From contig WQXP01000011.1 of NCBI GenBank assembly GCA_009784765.1, positions 1 through 14,267 of the forward strand: a stretch of 14,267 nucleotides of DNA, read 5' to 3'. This DNA comes from Oscillospiraceae bacterium (GTDB taxonomy: Bacteria; Bacillota; Clostridia; Oscillospirales; Ruminococcaceae). Positions 1-5,787 of this stretch are shown here, in pieces. Position numbers and translations under genes: made by a program. The number at the start of each line of letters is the position of its first letter. Within the stretch, counting starts at the first letter, position 1. The notes below the pieces were generated by a model. That model was not told the origin of the DNA. It saw only the letters and a list, made by a program, of their open reading frames with translations, and made no database searches.

Positions 1-56
1 GCCGCATATTCGGCGTGATTATACTCGTCTCGGCAATAAGAATGCTTCTAATTTAG
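1..56 (+). CDS. TauE/SafE family permease half, C-terminal end only (partial)
   Basis: Only the last 17 codons and the TAG stop (54-56) are in the window. They read RIFGVIILVSAIRMLLI. This aligns without gaps with residues 96-112 of the next gene (KLFAGLLVFVGLRELLR): F, the hydrophobic pattern, R and the LL pair match. It therefore looks like the end of a paired half-size TauE/SafE (PF01925) membrane protein, a family of presumed anion or organosulfur exporters. The ribosome binding site of the next gene begins at this stop codon, so the two genes are probably co-transcribed and may form a heteromeric transporter. The call rests on a very short stretch plus its neighbour. Confidence 0.6.
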   Translation, partial: RIFGVIILVSAIRMLLI

Positions 57-73
57 AGGGGGAATGAAACATT

Positions 74-460
74 ATGAATCATATAGCAGGATTTCTCGCG
101 GGGTTGACCGCGTCAATGGGTCTCGGCGGAGGATTTATTCTCATCATATATCTAAGCTTTTTCTCGGATATAAGCCAAAGCGCGGCGGGCGGAATAAACC
201 TTTTGTTTTTCCTGCCTGTCGCGCTTGTGTCGGCGATTTTGCACCTGAGAAGCGGGTTAATCGAGCGCAAAATCTTGCTTGTAATCTGCCTTGCGGGAAT
301 CGCGGGGGCAGTCGTCGGCTCTTTTGTCATGGATTTTCTCGATGAGGCTCTGCTCCGCAAGCTATTCGCGGGGCTGTTAGTCTTTGTAGGGCTCCGCGAA
401 TTGCTTCGCACAAGAAGCGCGAATAAAATTTCTGCAAAAAAATTTCGCAAAACCTATTGA
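74..460 (+). CDS. TauE/SafE family permease, half-size (128 aa)
   Basis: This is a small, very hydrophobic membrane protein with about four transmembrane segments (near residues 3-29, 42-58, 65-88 and 96-112). The N-terminal glycine-rich stretch GLTASMGLGGGF (residues 10-21) resembles the family signature of TauE/SafE (DUF81) transporters, which are predicted to move sulfite, sulfoacetate or similar anions across the inner membrane. Full-length members have about 250 residues and two such halves; at 128 residues this is one half, and the end of a second half lies just upstream (1-56). A G-rich ribosome binding site (56-62) precedes the ATG at 74; an out-of-frame ATG at 64 is not the start. 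The C-terminus is basic (KKFRK). The TGA stop (458-460) lies inside the -35 box of the next promoter. The substrate cannot be told from sequence. Confidence 0.8.
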   Translation: MNHIAGFLAGLTASMGLGGGFILIIYLSFFSDISQSAAGGINLLFFLPVALVSAILHLRSGLIERKILLVICLAGIAGAVVGSFVMDFLDEALLRKLFAGLLVFVGLRELLRTRSANKISAKKFRKTY

Positions 461-473
461 CTTGTCGAGTCAA
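457..473. promoter_or_regulatory. Inverted repeat over the -35 box, possible TetR operator
   Basis: TTGACT (457-462) and AGTCAA (468-473) are perfect reverse complements around TGTCG. The left arm is the -35 box itself. The TGAC/GTCA core is shared with the second palindrome at 491-509, so both may be bound by the same regulator. A bound dimer here would block RNA polymerase. The assignment to the adjacent TetR protein is inferred from position and symmetry. Confidence 0.5.
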
Positions 474-485
474 CTGTGTTATAAT
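457..485 (+). promoter_or_regulatory. Sigma-A promoter of the tetR-ABC operon
   Basis: TTGACT (457-462) and TATAAT (480-485) are separated by exactly 17 nt, a near-consensus housekeeping promoter. The expected transcription start is about 491-493. It points at the TetR regulator and the two ABC genes behind it. The -35 box overlaps the stop codon of the upstream permease. Confidence 0.85.
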
Positions 486-490
486 ATAAT

Positions 491-509
491 TGACCGACCA
501 AGTCAGTCA
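491..509. promoter_or_regulatory. Inverted repeat at the transcription start, likely TetR operator
   Basis: TGACCGAC (491-498) and GTCAGTCA (502-509) form an inverted repeat with 7 of 8 pairs matching around CAA. The length and the TGAC...GTCA ends are typical of TetR-family operators. It sits immediately downstream of the -10 box, over the predicted transcription start, a usual place for autorepression. It also covers the ATG at 509, which argues against using that codon as the tetR start. Confidence 0.65.
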
Positions 510-535
510 TGCACAACATGAAAGGGGGAATGCTT

Positions 536-1147
536 ATGGAAGACTGTAAGCACGACAAAATCATAGCTGCCGCAACCCGTGAGTTCGCGAAAGGCTACAA
601 AGCCGCACACACCGACGACATAGCAAGAGAGGCAGGGGTCTCAAAAGGGCTTTTGTTCCACTATTTCGGGAGCAAGGAAAAGCTCTACGCCGCCACCCTC
701 GAACACGCATTCACAGTAATCTTCAGCGAATTCATCGCGCAAATTGACTTCAGTAACGGCGACATTATCGAGCGAATCTTGCAAGCAACCAAGCTCAAGT
801 GTGAGCTTACCCACAAATACCCCTCTCTGTTCGAACTTTCCGCGACGGCTTACATCGAGGGGACTCACGCAGAGAAATTCATGCCCCTGTACACCGACAT
901 GACGACGCGGCTCTTCGCGAACATCGACGAAAGCCTCTTCAAAGAGGGGATTGACGCTCAAAAAGCCGCGAAAGTAATCCACTGGTCTCTGACGGGCTAC
1001 GCGAACGCTCAAGTCGTTCCCGACAAAAAACTCGCGCAGTATCAAAGCGAATATGAGCATTACATGGCAGAAATGCAAGAGTATTTCATTATGTTTCGAA
1101 AATTATTTTACAAGGAGGGCGACAATCATGACGATTCAAACAGCTAA
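536..1147 (+). CDS. TetR/AcrR family transcriptional regulator (203 aa)
   Basis: This is a one-component repressor. Residues 25-44 form the helix-turn-helix (TDDIAREAGVSKGLLFHYF), followed by GSKEKLY, the typical end of the TetR DNA-binding domain. The remaining ~150 residues form the helical ligand-binding and dimerisation region, whose ligand cannot be predicted. The ATG at 536 is chosen because AAAGGGGG (521-528) lies 7 nt before it. In-frame ATGs at 509 and 518 lie in or next to the operator and lack a binding site; the one at 530 is too close. The gene overlaps the ABC ATPase gene by 20 nt and lies behind a promoter with two palindromes, so it probably represses its own operon and derepresses it when a toxic compound or other ligand binds. 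Confidence 0.9.
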   Translation: MEDCKHDKIIAAATREFAKGYKAAHTDDIAREAGVSKGLLFHYFGSKEKLYAATLEHAFTVIFSEFIAQIDFSNGDIIERILQATKLKCELTHKYPSLFELSATAYIEGTHAEKFMPLYTDMTTRLFANIDESLFKEGIDAQKAAKVIHWSLTGYANAQVVPDKKLAQYQSEYEHYMAEMQEYFIMFRKLFYKEGDNHDDSNS

Positions 1148-1874
1148 TCTCACCAAGAAATTCGGAAAGTTCACCGCACTGAGCGACATCAATCTGCAAA
1201 TCGCACAAGGGGAGGTTTTCGGGTACGTAGGCCCTAACGGGGCAGGAAAAACCACGACAATCCGCACCCTTCTCGGAATCCTCAAGGCTACGAGCGGCTC
1301 AGTACAAGTATTCGGGAAAGATGCGTGGAAAGACGCAGTGCAAATCCACAAGCGCATAGCTTATGTCCCCGGAGATGTGAACTTGTGGGCAAATCTCACA
1401 GGCGGTGAAGTCATCGACCTTTTCGTGAAATTGCGCGGCGAAATCAACAAGACAAGACGGGACGCGCTGATTAGCAAGTTCGATTTTGACCCGACCAAAA
1501 AGTGCCGCACTTATTCTAAGGGCAATCGCCAGAAAGTCGCTCTTGTAGCCGCTTTCGCTTGCGACGCAGACTTGTACATTCTTGACGAACCTACCAGCGG
1601 ATTAGACCCGCTCATGAGCGAGCTTTTCGTAGACGAAGTTTTGCGCGTCAAAGCTGAAGGCAAGAGCGTTCTGCTGTCGTCGCATATCCTCTCCGAAATT
1701 GAGCGATTATGCGACCGCGTCGGCATTATCATGAAAGGCAACCTCATGAAAACAGGAACACTTGATGAACTCAAGGGGGCGGCGGCGACTGCCGACGGCA
1801 AACTCCCGAGTAACATGGAAGAACTGTTCATGCGGTATTACGTGAACAGCGGGCAAAACGATAAGGGGGTGTGA
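1128..1874 (+). CDS. ABC transporter ATP-binding protein, drug-exporter type (248 aa)
   Basis: This is the cytoplasmic ATPase that powers the permease encoded next. Visible motifs are Walker A GPNGAGKTT (35-43), a signature region YSKGNRQK (129-136) in place of LSGGQ, Walker B LYILDEP (149-155), the D-loop SGLD (157-160) and the switch histidine in SSH (H186). The Q-loop glutamine is replaced: the site reads YVPGD (79-83). To my knowledge this replacement and the YSKGN signature are common in NatA/BcrA-type exporters, so the protein should be active. The frame is open back to 1053, but AAGGAGGG (1112-1119), 8 nt before the ATG at 1128, marks the start inside the end of tetR and suggests translational coupling. 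The permease starts 3 nt after the stop codon. Confidence 0.93.
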   Translation: MTIQTANLTKKFGKFTALSDINLQIAQGEVFGYVGPNGAGKTTTIRTLLGILKATSGSVQVFGKDAWKDAVQIHKRIAYVPGDVNLWANLTGGEVIDLFVKLRGEINKTRRDALISKFDFDPTKKCRTYSKGNRQKVALVAAFACDADLYILDEPTSGLDPLMSELFVDEVLRVKAEGKSVLLSSHILSEIERLCDRVGIIMKGNLMKTGTLDELKGAAATADGKLPSNMEELFMRYYVNSGQNDKGV

Positions 1875-1877
1875 ATT

Positions 1878-3521
1878 ATGAGAGCTAACTTTACCAACAC
1901 ACTCATGCTGACTAAGTTCATGCTCCGCCGTGAGAGGATTATCAGCTCTGTCTGGATTGTGATTCTCGTGTTCTTCAGCGTTTCTCTTGTCCCGGGAATT
2001 ACCGAAGTTTTAGGCGCGGGCGGTGATAACAGCCCGGAAACGACACTCGAAATGCTGACTGCACCGCCAATGATTGCGATGATGGGTCCCCTCTACGACA
2101 CGAGTGAGGCAGGGCTGTTCGCGTTTACGATGCTGTTATGGACTCTGCTCGCAGTCGGGCTTATGAACATCTTCTTGATTGTTCGCCACACACGCACAGA
2201 TGAGGAAAAAGGCAGAACCGAAGTCATACGTTCGCTGCCTGTAGGACGGCTGTCGATTCTCGGAGGCGCAGTGCTGACTGCGGTAATAGTCAACACAGTG
2301 TTGGCAGTTCTGACAGGCGCGGGAATGGCGGCGGCAGGTTCGCCCGAAGTCGGCTTTGATTTCGCGGGCTGTATGCTGTACGGAGTTCTTCTCGGCGTGT
2401 TCGGATTGTTCTGCGCGGCACTGACTGCGATTTTCTGCCAACTCTGCGTCAATGCCCGAAGTGCATTGGCATTCCCTGCGATTGTGATGACGGCGGGATA
2501 TATGCTCCGCGCTGTGGGCGATATGCCGACAGAAACAGGGGAAATGCCGCGAGAGTTCTTGTCATACCTCACACCGCTCGGGCTGTTGCAGCGAAGCCAA
2601 GTATTCGCGGGTAATCACCTGTGGAGCGTGTTTGCGGTTCTCGGGCTGACCGCCGCCCTGATTCTCACGGCATTCGCGTTGAACCGCGCCCGAGATATGG
2701 GTGAGGGATTCATTCCCGCGAAGCCCGGTCGGCGCGAAGCTGACAGAAATCTCCTCGCACCATTCGGGCTTCAGCACAGATTGCTGACTAATATGCTGCT
2801 CTGGTGGGGATTCGGGCTTGCTCTGACAGGCTCACTCTATGGGCTGATTATGGGCGACATTGGCGGCTTCATCGAAAATAACGAGTTCTACGGTGACTTG
2901 ATGATTTCACTCCCCCCCGGTTACGAACATCTGCAGGAGAAAAGCTTCGTCGCGACAATCAGCATAATCTTGATGATATGCGCGTCAATCCCTGTAATGG
3001 CGGCGATTTTTCGTCTGCGAAAAGAAGAGAGCGACGGGCGGCTCGAGAACATCTTGGCAGGGGCAGCCTCACGCAAGCGGACACTCGCGGGGTATGTTCT
3101 GTTCGCCTTTGCGGCGAGTGTGCTGATTCCTTTAGTAACAGCATTCGGATTTTGGGGAGTCGCAGCCGCAGTCATGGAAAACCCTTTAGAAGTCGGCTTT
3201 TTCCTTGATACAATGCTCGTTTATCTTCCTGCTCTGTGGATAATGCTCGCAGTAGCGGTCGCCATTGTCGGCTGGCTCCCGAAAGGCGGGCTAATCGCGT
3301 GGGGGTACATGGTGTACAGCGTATTCGTGCTGTTCTTGGGGCAAATGCTGAATCTGCCCGATTTCTTCGGGAAAATCACCCCTTTCGGACACGTTCCGAC
3401 GCTGATTCTCCCCGACGACTCGGTGAACTTCGCAACAATGGCGGTCATGACCGCGATTGCCGCAGGTCTGACCGCCATAGGGTTTGCAGGATATTCGCGC
3501 AGAGATTATGCTCCGCAATAA
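1878..3521 (+). CDS. ABC-2 type exporter permease, two-half fusion (547 aa)
   Basis: This is a large polytopic membrane protein with about twelve hydrophobic segments. Its length and layout fit the family annotated as putative exporters of polyketide antibiotics (COG3559-like). An internal duplication is visible. DEEKGRTEVI (108-117) matches KEESDGRLENI (382-392), PEVGFDF (156-162) matches LEVGFFL (437-443), and TPLG (232-235) matches TPFG (501-504), with an offset of about 270-280 residues. Each half therefore corresponds to one six-helix ABC-2 permease, so one chain can supply the whole membrane channel for the preceding ATPase dimer. AAGGGGG just upstream is the ribosome binding site. The likely role is efflux of an antibiotic-like or other hydrophobic compound. 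The substrate is unknown and no biosynthetic genes are nearby. The stop codon lies 2 nt from the end of the convergent gene. Confidence 0.88.
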   Translation: MRANFTNTLMLTKFMLRRERIISSVWIVILVFFSVSLVPGITEVLGAGGDNSPETTLEMLTAPPMIAMMGPLYDTSEAGLFAFTMLLWTLLAVGLMNIFLIVRHTRTDEEKGRTEVIRSLPVGRLSILGGAVLTAVIVNTVLAVLTGAGMAAAGSPEVGFDFAGCMLYGVLLGVFGLFCAALTAIFCQLCVNARSALAFPAIVMTAGYMLRAVGDMPTETGEMPREFLSYLTPLGLLQRSQVFAGNHLWSVFAVLGLTAALILTAFALNRARDMGEGFIPAKPGRREADRNLLAPFGLQHRLLTNMLLWWGFGLALTGSLYGLIMGDIGGFIENNEFYGDLMISLPPGYEHLQEKSFVATISIILMICASIPVMAAIFRLRKEESDGRLENILAGAASRKRTLAGYVLFAFAASVLIPLVTAFGFWGVAAAVMENPLEVGFFLDTMLVYLPALWIMLAVAVAIVGWLPKGGLIAWGYMVYSVFVLFLGQMLNLPDFFGKITPFGHVPTLILPDDSVNFATMAVMTAIAAGLTAIGFAGYSRRDYAPQ

Positions 3522-3523
3522 CT

Positions 3524-4840
3524 TCAGGCTTCCACGGCGACTTGCTTTGTCTTGTTAAGCATAACAAACACCAAAATCTTCGCGACAATCGCCGTGACAC
3601 CGACACCGAGAACAAGCAATCCCGCGAGCAACATGGGCGACGCAATCCCTGTCAATGCAGTTTCGACAGAAGCGGCAATGGCGGGGATTTCCCCTGCAGT
3701 CGTAGAACTCAGCCCCTCGAGAATGAGCCGCACAAAAAGATTAGTCAAAAGGCTCACCGTTACGACACACGCCCCGGAAATCGCGGCGGGAATCCCCCCA
3801 TAGAGCATGATGTTGGTTTTGCGGCGAATGTTCAAGAAAAACAAAGCGACTAACATTCCCGCACTAAGCACAGACAGCGTAATCAAACTCATGAGTGAGA
3901 AGCGGTTGAAGAGAGAAAAGCCGCTTTGCACTCTGCCAATCATTCCCCCTGAGGATTCGTCAACGCTACCCCATGTGATGTTGTCAATCTTAGTATTCAC
4001 AAGAGAGCCCAGCAGTAACTGCGCATATTCGGAGTCGGGGTCGAAAGGGAAGCCTGTGGCGTTTTCGATTAGCTCTGCATTCTCGCGCAGTAACCGCAGA
4101 ATGTCGCTTGAGCTGATAATCGCTGACTCTTCACCCTCGCCGCGGATTACAAACACAAGCCCGTTCTCGACAATGTCTGCAACAAATTCGCCGAGTAACT
4201 CGCTTGAGAGCAGTTGTCGTAAATCACGCTCGCGGATTCCGTAAGTTTCGATGTAATATTCATGGATTGAGTTGTAGATAATCTGAGACAAAAGCGAATT
4301 TTCGCTGAGTTCATCACGCTCAAAGTCCGGGATTGTAACAGCAATGTCATTGATAATACCGCCGATTTCAAGCTCCGAGAAGTTGACGCTCATAATAGCG
4401 GCGCGGACAGTTGCCGCTAACACCTCCGGTTTAGTGGAGTGCATAACAATCGCTGTTAGCTGAATCGCGGTAATACTCACAAACATGAAAATCGACACTA
4501 AGACAGATAACGCCGCGAAAGCTACTTTTCTGCCTTGAGTAAGAGGCGGTTTTTCGCTGCCTGCCTCCTTTGCCGGAGGCTGTTTCGCGTCTTCCTCTTC
4601 TTGTGCCAGTGCTATTTCCGTCAAATTAACTCGAACTTCACCTTGCTCCTCCACACCCCCCGACTCTGCCGCTACAATCGCCGCCGCTTCATCGGGAGTA
4701 GGCACAAGCCCCGGTGTCAATACCTCACCTGCCGCAACGTCCGAGGGATTGAGAGATGAGGCACGCGCTTTGCCGCATTCTGTGCAGAATTGCACCTCAT
4801 CTGTATAGGGGGTTCCGCATTTTCCGCAAAATAAACTCAT
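3524..4840 (-). CDS. Zinc-ribbon multi-pass membrane protein of unknown function (438 aa)
   Basis: The N-terminus carries a zinc ribbon: CGKC and CTEC with cysteines at 5, 8, 19 and 22. An acidic, low-complexity linker (about 30-100) follows, then a transmembrane segment (about 105-132), an extended region of about 180 residues (133-312, probably outside the membrane), and three more transmembrane segments (about 314-338, 343-372 and 399-428). I do not recognise the central domain. Zinc-ribbon/membrane proteins of this build are frequent in Clostridia and mostly uncharacterised. The ATG at 4840 is chosen because AAAGGAG (complement of 4851-4857) lies 10 nt before it. The frame stays open upstream to 4975, but that part is read through the 78-bp repeats and has no binding site. 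It could be the last gene of the pgsA operon or have its own promoter. Confidence 0.82.
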   Translation of the reverse strand: MSLFCGKCGTPYTDEVQFCTECGKARASSLNPSDVAAGEVLTPGLVPTPDEAAAIVAAESGGVEEQGEVRVNLTEIALAQEEEDAKQPPAKEAGSEKPPLTQGRKVAFAALSVLVSIFMFVSITAIQLTAIVMHSTKPEVLAATVRAAIMSVNFSELEIGGIINDIAVTIPDFERDELSENSLLSQIIYNSIHEYYIETYGIRERDLRQLLSSELLGEFVADIVENGLVFVIRGEGEESAIISSSDILRLLRENAELIENATGFPFDPDSEYAQLLLGSLVNTKIDNITWGSVDESSGGMIGRVQSGFSLFNRFSLMSLITLSVLSAGMLVALFFLNIRRKTNIMLYGGIPAAISGACVVTVSLLTNLFVRLILEGLSSTTAGEIPAIAASVETALTGIASPMLLAGLLVLGVGVTAIVAKILVFVMLNKTKQVAVEA

Positions 4841-4859
4841 AGTTTTGTAGCTCCTTTCA

Positions 4860-5015
4860 GCATTCAACTCCGGGCGTCTTCGGATTGCCACAGGCAATCC
4901 TCGAGCCCTCCGCGCAGCAGGGAAACCCTGCTGCTTGGCATTCAACTCCGGGCATCTTCGGATTGCCACAGGCAATCCTCGAGCCCTCCGCGCAGCAGGG
5001 AAACCCTGCTGCTTG
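4860..5015. repeat. Two tandem 78-bp hairpin-rich repeat units
   Basis: Unit 1 is 4860-4937 and unit 2 is 4938-5015. I see one difference between them (G at 4876, A at 4954). A third copy appears to begin at 5016 (GCATTCA) but diverges at once. Each unit holds two perfect hairpins. The first is GGATTGCC, loop ACA, GGCAATCC (4882-4900 and 4960-4978). The second is GCAGCAGGG, loop AAA, CCCTGCTGC (4914-4934 and 4992-5012). A short outer GGGC/GCCC pairing (4872-4875 with 4905-4908) surrounds the first. Since 78 is a multiple of three, reading frames run through both copies. No transposase or known inverted ends accompany it. It resembles intergenic REP-like elements in design, but I cannot name a family. 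Confidence 0.85.
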
Positions 5016-5051
5016 GCATTCAGCTTTAGTTGTTGTCAAGATTCGCCCTAC

Positions 5052-5070
5052 GGACGGGCAAAGCCCGTCC
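5052..5070. repeat. Perfect 8-bp hairpin after pgsA, same design as the repeats
   Basis: GGACGGGC (5052-5059), loop AAA, GCCCGTCC (5063-5070). It begins 18 nt after the pgsA stop in the direction of transcription. On the pgsA transcript the stem is followed by GUAGGGCG, not a U-run, so it does not qualify as an intrinsic terminator. It could protect the 3' end of the upstream mRNA or weaken read-through into the zinc-ribbon gene. A competing stem pairs 5061-5066 (AAGCCC) with 5074-5079 (GGGCTT). Confidence 0.7.
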
Positions 5071-5088
5071 TTTGGGCTTATCTCTTCT

Positions 5089-5787
5089 TTAGCTTTCCTT
5101 AAATAACTGTTCTTTGAGAATGTAGCGTGCGTCCCAGACATACTGCACCCCCGAATAAACATTGAGGGCGGCGCAAATCACCATAAATACTGCGCCTATA
5201 GGATTCAAGAGCAAGTCGGGGCGGTAAAAAGCCCCCTCGATAATCGCACCTGTAGCCGGGTCTACCCCGTCTACCCAAAAGGTGATTTGCCCGTAACTCT
5301 CCATAATCCACAGTAACAAAATCGCGATTATGCTGAACATGGTAATCGCGGTTTTCACTTTGCCCGACGTTCGCGCAGGGACGACGAGCTTTTCTTCGCT
5401 CTGGCTGCAGACTAATCGTACTGCCCCCACAACGAAATCGCGAGTTAAGATTACCACAACAGTCCATGCAGGAATCCAGCCTTGTTCCGCGAAGCATACT
5501 AACGCCGCCATTACAAGGATTTTGTCCGCAATCGGGTCAAGGAACTGCCCGAGGGGCGTGATTTGCATTTTCGAACGCGCGATATACCCGTCAAGCCAGT
5601 CCGTAATCGACGCAATCACGAAAATGACTAACGCCCACACAAGGCTGTGAGGCATAGCTCCTTCACCTGCCACTTCTCCAATCGCGAAGGGTAACATGAA
5701 CAGGACAAACAGCGGAACAAGAGCAATCCGCAGAATAGTCAGTTTATTGGCGTCATTCAACGCGCTGAACGCTTTTAAGGTTTTCAT
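5089..5787 (-). CDS. pgsA: CDP-diacylglycerol--glycerol-3-phosphate 3-phosphatidyltransferase (232 aa)
   Basis: This membrane enzyme makes phosphatidylglycerophosphate from CDP-diacylglycerol and glycerol 3-phosphate, the committed step to phosphatidylglycerol and cardiolipin. The complete CDP-alcohol phosphotransferase motif is present. Its metal-binding and catalytic residues are D63, D66, G67, A70, R71, G80, D84 and D88, with the canonical spacings. N-terminal NKLTILRI (14-21) is typical of PgsA. Several hydrophobic helices lie around residues 20-40, 48-64, 88-120 and 148-163. At 232 residues it is slightly longer than usual (about 180-200); the extra length is mostly a segment around 165-195, between the last two helices. 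Its ATG overlaps the rimO stop by 4 nt (ATGA), so translation is probably coupled. The ribosome binding site (AGGCAGG) is weak. Confidence 0.92.
   Translation of the reverse strand: MKTLKAFSALNDANKLTILRIALVPLFVLFMLPFAIGEVAGEGAMPHSLVWALVIFVIASITDWLDGYIARSKMQITPLGQFLDPIADKILVMAALVCFAEQGWIPAWTVVVILTRDFVVGAVRLVCSQSEEKLVVPARTSGKVKTAITMFSIIAILLLWIMESYGQITFWVDGVDPATGAIIEGAFYRPDLLLNPIGAVFMVICAALNVYSGVQYVWDARYILKEQLFKES

Noticed and set aside
402..450. Terminator at the end of the TauE/SafE gene (GCTTC/GAAGC stem and A-rich stretch)
   Set aside because: The stem has only 5 bp, lies inside the coding sequence and is not followed by a T-run.
3221..3853. Long open frames antisense to or overlapping the ABC permease and zinc-ribbon genes
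   Set aside because: Their translations are arginine- and serine-rich shadow frames without domains, and the genes on the other strand have clear family features.
4841..4975. N-terminal extension of the zinc-ribbon protein through the 78-bp repeats, starting at a TTG near 4975
   Set aside because: The frame is open only because the repeat has no stops. A good ribosome binding site lies 10 nt before the ATG at 4840, and the zinc ribbon starts right there.
5034..5039. TTGACA on the minus strand as a promoter for the zinc-ribbon gene
   Set aside because: No acceptable -10 sequence lies 16-18 nt downstream; that position falls at the start of the repeat.
5052..5079. Intrinsic terminator of the pgsA operon
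   Set aside because: The stem is strong, but on the transcript it is followed by GUAGGGCG rather than a run of U.
4857..5162. Open frames of 73 to 101 codons across the repeat region on both strands, including cysteine-rich translations
   Set aside because: They arise from the stop-poor repeat unit, overlap each other and the end of pgsA, and lack ribosome binding sites.
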